Under the pieces are notes generated by a model. It saw only the letters and a program-made list of their open reading frames with translations, searched no databases and was not told the origin of the DNA. A program made the translations under genes and the position numbers. Shown piece by piece: positions 59,977 through 64,000 of a DNA stretch of 64,000 bases (positions are counted from its first letter, which is position 1; the number at the start of each line of letters is the position of its first letter). Source of the stretch: Sphingobacterium yanglingense (GTDB lineage: Bacteria > Bacteroidota > Bacteroidia > Sphingobacteriales > Sphingobacteriaceae); contig NZ_SNYV01000013.1 in assembly GCF_004363245.1 (NCBI RefSeq), positions 210,939 through 274,938 of the forward strand, given 5' to 3'.

Positions 59977-61200
59977 ATGCATTCCAATAGTAGTAAGAAT
60001 ACCTGGTTGTTGATTATGGTCGCTTCATTGGGGTATTTTGTAGATATCTATGATTTAATCATTTTTTCTATTGTTCGTGTGCGCTCCTTTCAGGATATTG
60101 GTGTACCCGAAGAACTGATGCGGGTGAAGGGCGAATTTGTATTGAATATGCAAATGGGCGGTTTGCTATTAGGTGGGTTGATATGGGGAGTAATTGCGGA
60201 TAAATATGGACGTATCAAAGTATTATTTGGCTCTATATTGTTGTATTCCTTAGCCAATATTTATAATGGTTTTGTCCACGATGTAACAACCTATGCTGTG
60301 GTTCGATTTATTGCAGGTATAGGTCTGGCCGGCGAGCTGGGTGCAGGTATTACCCTGGTAAGCGAATCGATGCACCGTAGCAAGCGGGGGTACGGTACAA
60401 TGCTGGTCGCAGGGGTAGGAGTATTAGGAGCTATACTTGCTTATTTTGTCTCTGAATGGTTCGATTGGCGCACAGCTTATTTCGTAGGCGGTGGAATGGG
60501 AATTCTCCTTTTAATGATGCGGGTTGGTACTTTTGAATCCGGTCTTTTTGCGCAGGCCGTAGAAAGTACCCATGTCCAAAAAGGAAGTTTGAAATTGCTG
60601 TTTTCACATCCTGAGCGTATAAAGCGTTATTTTTACTGCCTAGGGATAGGTCTGCCTATTTGGTTTGTGGTCGGTGTCTTGGTTACGCAGGCTCCGGAGA
60701 TAGGAGCGGCCCTTGGAGCTACAACGACATTAAGCGCGGGAAAGGGAGTGATGTTTACCTATCTTGGTATCTCCGTTGGTGATTTTATAGCAGGCCTTTT
60801 GTCGCAATGGTTGAAATCTCGAAAAAAGGTTGTTTTTCTATGTCAGATACTAATCTTGATCTCCTCACTCTGGTATTTGAACAGTGAAGGAATAGGGGAG
60901 AACAAGTTTATGTTTTTGGCGTTTTTTATGGGAATCGGTGTAGGTTATTGGGCGACGTTTGTGACGATAGCAGCTGAGCAGTTTGGAACGAACCTAAGAG
61001 CTACAGTAGCTACGACAGCGCCTAATTTTGTAAGGGGAGCGTTGATTCCTTCAACCCTGTTGTATGGTTATTTTGTGGGGGTGTGGGGTATTATACCTGC
61101 GGCGATTGTCACGCTTTTATTGCTGACTGGGATTGCCATATTTGCACTGACGCAACTCGAGGAGAGCTTTGATAAAGATTTAAATTACTACGAAGAATAA
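59977..61200 (+). CDS. MFS transporter
   Basis: A 407-aa membrane protein with 12 segments. 'VDIYDLIIFSIVRV' and 'GVIADKYGRIKVLFGSILLY' (the loop 2-3 motif, GxxADxxGR) place it in the major facilitator superfamily, near the sugar-phosphate or metabolite:H+ symporter group. 'FIAGIGLAGELGAGITLVSE' is a further match. Substrate unknown. It is transcribed divergently from the DUF4442 gene, with a 153-nt A+T-rich gap, and stands alone. Confidence 0.9.
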   Translation: MHSNSSKNTWLLIMVASLGYFVDIYDLIIFSIVRVRSFQDIGVPEELMRVKGEFVLNMQMGGLLLGGLIWGVIADKYGRIKVLFGSILLYSLANIYNGFVHDVTTYAVVRFIAGIGLAGELGAGITLVSESMHRSKRGYGTMLVAGVGVLGAILAYFVSEWFDWRTAYFVGGGMGILLLMMRVGTFESGLFAQAVESTHVQKGSLKLLFSHPERIKRYFYCLGIGLPIWFVVGVLVTQAPEIGAALGATTTLSAGKGVMFTYLGISVGDFIAGLLSQWLKSRKKVVFLCQILILISSLWYLNSEGIGENKFMFLAFFMGIGVGYWATFVTIAAEQFGTNLRATVATTAPNFVRGALIPSTLLYGYFVGVWGIIPAAIVTLLLLTGIAIFALTQLEESFDKDLNYYEE

Positions 61201-61204
61201 GAGC

Positions 61205-61366
61205 TTAGCGATCAGGACATTTTTTACAACGTTTTCCTCTCTTGTACTTCTTACAGCATTTTTTGAATACGCAACAAGAAAAATCTCCAAAGGGATTGAT
61301 TCCTTTTGGAGATTCGCAAATTGCTATATTCGATTCCTCCGGACTTAATATACTATGCCTTTCCAT
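61205..61366 (-). CDS. Small Cys-rich basic protein
   Basis: A 53-aa protein: 'MERHSILSPEESNIAICESP', then 'KGINPFGDFSCCVFKKCCKK', then 'YKRGKRCKKCPDR'. Seven Cys occur, six of them in a Lys/Arg-rich tail with CC, CC and CxxC spacing, suggesting a metal site or a nucleic-acid contact. Short proteins ending in this 'CCKKYKRGKRCKKCP' style are conserved in Bacteroidota without known role. It ends 4 nt from the MFS gene's stop and lies 33 nt downstream of uridine kinase on the same strand. Confidence 0.7.
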   Translation of the reverse strand: MERHSILSPEESNIAICESPKGINPFGDFSCCVFKKCCKKYKRGKRCKKCPDR

Positions 61367-61399
61367 AATGCAAAGATAGTTATTTAGACCGATTTTAAA

Positions 61400-62035
61400 T
61401 TAATGGAATTGTAATATTTCTTTCAGTTCTGTTGAAATGAGGTTGGTCGCATTATTGATGAGTGCTGGGTCATCTGTATTATTTACAATAACGCGGTCGC
61501 AGCTCTCTCTATAAGGGAGTAAATAGGTGTTGTAGGAAGGAACGACATGGTTGATCCATTTGTACATTACATCATCGTGATCATATCCCCGCTCGATAAG
61601 ATCTCTTTTCAGCCTGCGCTGTAGCGCGATCTCTTCATCGGCATCCAAAAAGATACGGTAATTCAACAGATCATTGATTTCTTGATAATGGAAGATAAAA
61701 AGGCCCTCTACAATAAGAATAGGTGCAGGTTTTATCTCCAACATTTTAGGCTTCATGCTTGGGTTGTTGAAAGTGTATTCCTGTTTGTAGATTGTTTTAC
61801 CGTTGAAAAGGTCTTTGATGTCATTAAAAAAAGCCTCTCTATCGATTGAAGAAGGTACATCAAAGTTGTACAGTCTGTTTTCTTCCTGTGTTTTGGTATT
61901 CGCAGGAAAATAATAATCATCCTGCGAAATCAATGTAATCTGGTCTGGTCCAAAATGGTCTAAAAAGCTTTTTAAGAAGAAAGTCTTTCCCGACCCGCTG
62001 CTACCAGCGATACCCATTACGTATGGTTTGTCCAT
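61400..62035 (-). CDS. udk: Uridine kinase
   Basis: A 211-aa kinase that phosphorylates uridine or cytidine in pyrimidine salvage. 'MGIAGSSGSGKTFFLKSFLD' has the P-loop, 'LISQDDYYF' the catalytic Asp region, 'NFDVPSSIDREAFFNDIKDL' the nucleoside site and 'LIVEGLFIFH' the Walker B-like strand. Length and motif order fit bacterial Udk. It is in the same direction as the Cys-rich gene and the LysM gene upstream, with a 101-nt gap to the latter. Confidence 0.92.
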   Translation of the reverse strand: MDKPYVMGIAGSSGSGKTFFLKSFLDHFGPDQITLISQDDYYFPANTKTQEENRLYNFDVPSSIDREAFFNDIKDLFNGKTIYKQEYTFNNPSMKPKMLEIKPAPILIVEGLFIFHYQEINDLLNYRIFLDADEEIALQRRLKRDLIERGYDHDDVMYKWINHVVPSYNTYLLPYRESCDRVIVNNTDDPALINNATNLISTELKEILQFH

Positions 62036-62136
62036 TTACTACTTTAAAGTTACGGAAGTTATATAAGTGATGTAAGCTATTAAGGTGTCTTCTATAACTG
62101 CATAACCTTCGTCACTATTATAACTCTATTTTAAAA

Positions 62137-63066
62137 CTACTCTTGTTCTAAAGGAACACCATAGGTGATCTCCACTTGAAATTTCCTATCCAGTGCTCCG
62201 ATTGTAGTGGCTACAGATTTAGATAATACCACGATCGCATCTTGCGTATCTTGATTGTCTCCAAACTTGCCCACAACTTTTGCAAAGGTAACACTTCGAT
62301 TCATAGGATTTGTAATTTTTAATATAGTTCCTATCGGAGCAGTCTTATGTAAGGCAAGACTGGTCTGTCCATCGCCCCCTCCTAAGCTTTCCATCCATAC
62401 ACCAATACCCCGTTCTTTTTTTTCACGGATACCGTATTTATTCGGCTTGAACATCGAGTCATCAATTGCTTGATGCTCTTGGACCTCTTGTGGTACCTCT
62501 ACTACTGCAGGAACCTCAATTTTGGGTTCAGGCTCAGGGAGATCGTGGTTAGGTATCTTTAGGATTTGTCCCTCTCTAAGGTTTTCTGAAGTCAGACCGT
62601 TTACTTTTTTGATGTCATCTACGGAGATTCCGAATCGTCTTGAAATAGCATAGAGTGTTTCGCTCTTACTTACTTTGTACTCTGTAACTTCTTGCGGATC
62701 TATCGAGACTTTTTCAGGTGTCGTATTTTTGTTCTGTGACTTTTGCTCTTCGGCGATAGCTTTTCCCCTAGGAATTTTTACAGTATCACCTACGCGTAGG
62801 TTTTTCTTGTTGTTGGTATTCATGATGTCCTTGACCGGGACGCCGTATACCCTACTCAACTGATAATATGTCTCCTGGGGAGTCAATTTATGGACGACAT
62901 ACCGTTGTCCATTTACAATTTCGTTTCCTATAGAATCAGGAGCGATGGTCAACTTTAAGGTTGCCATATTCTTAGCCTGAATTGGGGCCAATGTGCTTAA
63001 TCCTAGTCCTAAAGCCAATAAAAACGATAATTTATGATACGATTTAATAGTTTTATTATGCTTCAT
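62137..63066 (-). CDS. LysM-domain cell-wall-associated protein
   Basis: A 309-aa exported protein. The ATG at 63066 gives 'MKHNKTIKSYHKLSFLLALG' and a signal peptide ending 'APIQA'. Two LysM repeats follow: 'YQLSRVYGVPVKDIMNTNNK' and 'YAISRRFGISVDDIKKVNGL'. After a Pro/Glu linker ('PEPEPKIEVPAVVEVPQE') comes a C-terminal region 'GTILKITNPMNRSVTFAKVV' like the double-psi barrel of RlpA-type proteins, without clear catalytic residues. It should bind peptidoglycan. It lies 9 nt after the DUF4905 gene. Confidence 0.85.
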   Translation of the reverse strand: MKHNKTIKSYHKLSFLLALGLGLSTLAPIQAKNMATLKLTIAPDSIGNEIVNGQRYVVHKLTPQETYYQLSRVYGVPVKDIMNTNNKKNLRVGDTVKIPRGKAIAEEQKSQNKNTTPEKVSIDPQEVTEYKVSKSETLYAISRRFGISVDDIKKVNGLTSENLREGQILKIPNHDLPEPEPKIEVPAVVEVPQEVQEHQAIDDSMFKPNKYGIREKKERGIGVWMESLGGGDGQTSLALHKTAPIGTILKITNPMNRSVTFAKVVGKFGDNQDTQDAIVVLSKSVATTIGALDRKFQVEITYGVPLEQE

Positions 63067-63075
63067 AGCTTGCAA

Positions 63076-63828
63076 TTATACTAAATACGTTGCAATTTCT
63101 TGTTTAGTATTTGATAAAAAGAAAATATGACGTTTGACTTGAAAATAGGGCTGAGGGATTAATCTGTCTAGACCTTTTAGTATGATTTTACTGTCAAGTA
63201 TTTCATTCCTAGTGGATAGACTCAAGTGTAGATTATAGTGGTCATCCTCTTTTTTATGATAGCACCAAATGAATATCTCCTGATGTGTTTGTAACCACAA
63301 TTGATCCTCAAATGAAAGCAATTCTGTGAAGTTGGGTAGCTTGCCTTGAAACGGGATAGGATAGGTAACTGTGTTGTGGGGCAGCTGAAAAACTTCATCT
63401 ACAGCGTTATGTATAGTGCCGGTTTTCAAATCTATATAATAATCTACACCCGAAGGAATAGACCTGTGCGCTACTTTGAGCCAACCCTTGTATACCTCTT
63501 TTAACACATATTCTCGGTAGCTGAATACGATAGATTGGCTAGGAATGTGTAATACCTCGATGCCAGCTTGTATAGGTGATGATGTGCCAAAACGCTTGAA
63601 GATGAGAAAGTCGTCTTGTATCGCCTCCAGTGTCCATTCTTTTTCAGATGTGGTGTGTCTTTCTAGGATGCTCTCTCCTTCAAAATTGATTACGCTGAAT
63701 GAAGGAAGTGTATCTGCAGGATCTCTATACTCTATAGCCAAACAATTGTTGGAGCAATCCACTTCTATTTTCCATATGGGAAAAGGGAAGTGTTTTTCAA
63801 ATGCTTTATTAATTGTATATTTATTCAT
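63076..63828 (-). CDS. DUF4905 family protein
   Basis: A 250-aa protein without signal peptide, fitting DUF4905: 'FPFPIWKIEVDCSNNCLAIE', 'SFSVINFEGESILERHTTSE', 'GWLKVAHRSIPSGVDYYIDL' and the late 'RLIPQPYFQVKRHIFFLSNT'. It is beta-rich, perhaps a propeller. No function is known. It is the upstream partner of the LysM gene (9-nt gap) and is preceded by a gap of more than 170 nt to the window end, in which I see nothing. Confidence 0.85.
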   Translation of the reverse strand: MNKYTINKAFEKHFPFPIWKIEVDCSNNCLAIEYRDPADTLPSFSVINFEGESILERHTTSEKEWTLEAIQDDFLIFKRFGTSSPIQAGIEVLHIPSQSIVFSYREYVLKEVYKGWLKVAHRSIPSGVDYYIDLKTGTIHNAVDEVFQLPHNTVTYPIPFQGKLPNFTELLSFEDQLWLQTHQEIFIWCYHKKEDDHYNLHLSLSTRNEILDSKIILKGLDRLIPQPYFQVKRHIFFLSNTKQEIATYLV

Positions 63829-64000
63829 ATGTTGTAAATTTGACTATTAATTGCCATGTAACATGTTCTGATTGCTTTGGCTTAGCTTCTTGCAATCAGG
63901 CTGGAATATCTAAATTCTTTGTTTGTGGTCATTTTATGCTCAAAGACACGCATATTATCTGTCTAGGAGCAGTTAGAACACAGATACTCACATTTATTTT

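Noticed and set aside
1-64000. CRISPR arrays, rRNA operons, transposase genes or integrases
   Set aside because: No regularly spaced direct repeats, no rRNA sequence and no transposase or integrase motifs were seen.

Overview
The window looks like chromosome of a Bacteroidota of the Sphingobacteriaceae type (Sphingobacterium or Pedobacter relative). Support comes from two SusC/SusD/TlpA-like triads, a fimbrillin-like lipoprotein, two matches to the Bacteroidota promoter (TTTG, about 19 nt, TAnnTTTG), and dispersed repeats of the 'GTCATTGCGA' and 'CCGACTTTGTCGG' kind. The genus is inferred.

Layout. (1) 0-3.9 kb: the 3' end of a SusC/SusD/TlpA triad. (2) 3.9-7.6 kb: a sparse region with a small-RNA candidate, a propeller lipoprotein, an ORF6N gene broken by an in-frame stop, a 69-aa XRE regulator, and a 415-nt gene-poor stretch packed with nested hairpins behind a consensus promoter. 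(3) 7.65-13.5 kb: a second complete triad whose thioredoxin-like protein carries a DUF3738-like tail. (4) 13.5-18.7 kb: an accessory zone with a 76-aa Cys-pair protein, a cluster of hairpins, a membrane LytTR-type regulator, and a small phage-like module (HTH protein, 260-aa protein, DUF5675, small hydrophobic proteins) whose gaps are filled with repeats. (5) 18.8-22.3 kb: a fimbrillin-like lipoprotein with a small partner gene, heme oxygenase and tRNA-Leu(CAA). (6) 23-51 kb: a large exopolysaccharide locus on the plus strand. (7) 51-57.4 kb: a TetR-TolC-MFP-RND efflux operon on the minus strand. (8) 57.6-64 kb: a second small-RNA candidate, a SCO/cytochrome c cluster, an MFS transporter, a Cys-rich small protein, uridine kinase, a LysM protein and a DUF4905 protein.

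How the exopolysaccharide locus works. A WecA/MraY-type phosphotransferase primes the lipid carrier. Glycosyltransferases of families 2, 4, 8 and 14 build the repeat unit. An acyltransferase and a CDP-polyol branch (TagD-like cytidylyltransferase, glycerol-1-phosphate dehydrogenase, LicD) probably decorate it. Wzx and Wzy flip and polymerise it; Wza- and Wzc-like proteins export it. A PHP phosphatase probably reverses the kinase. A five-gene block (S26 peptidase, PqqD, nucleotidyltransferase, ABC exporter, HprK-like kinase) sits between the glycosyltransferases and the export genes. It resembles a peptide-modification cassette without a visible precursor or cyclase.

The observations most worth following are the two related small RNAs with C-rich terminator loops (3941-4015 and 57606-57686), the structured region at 6589-7003 next to the XRE gene, the PqqD/HprK block, and the CDP-glycerol-like branch.
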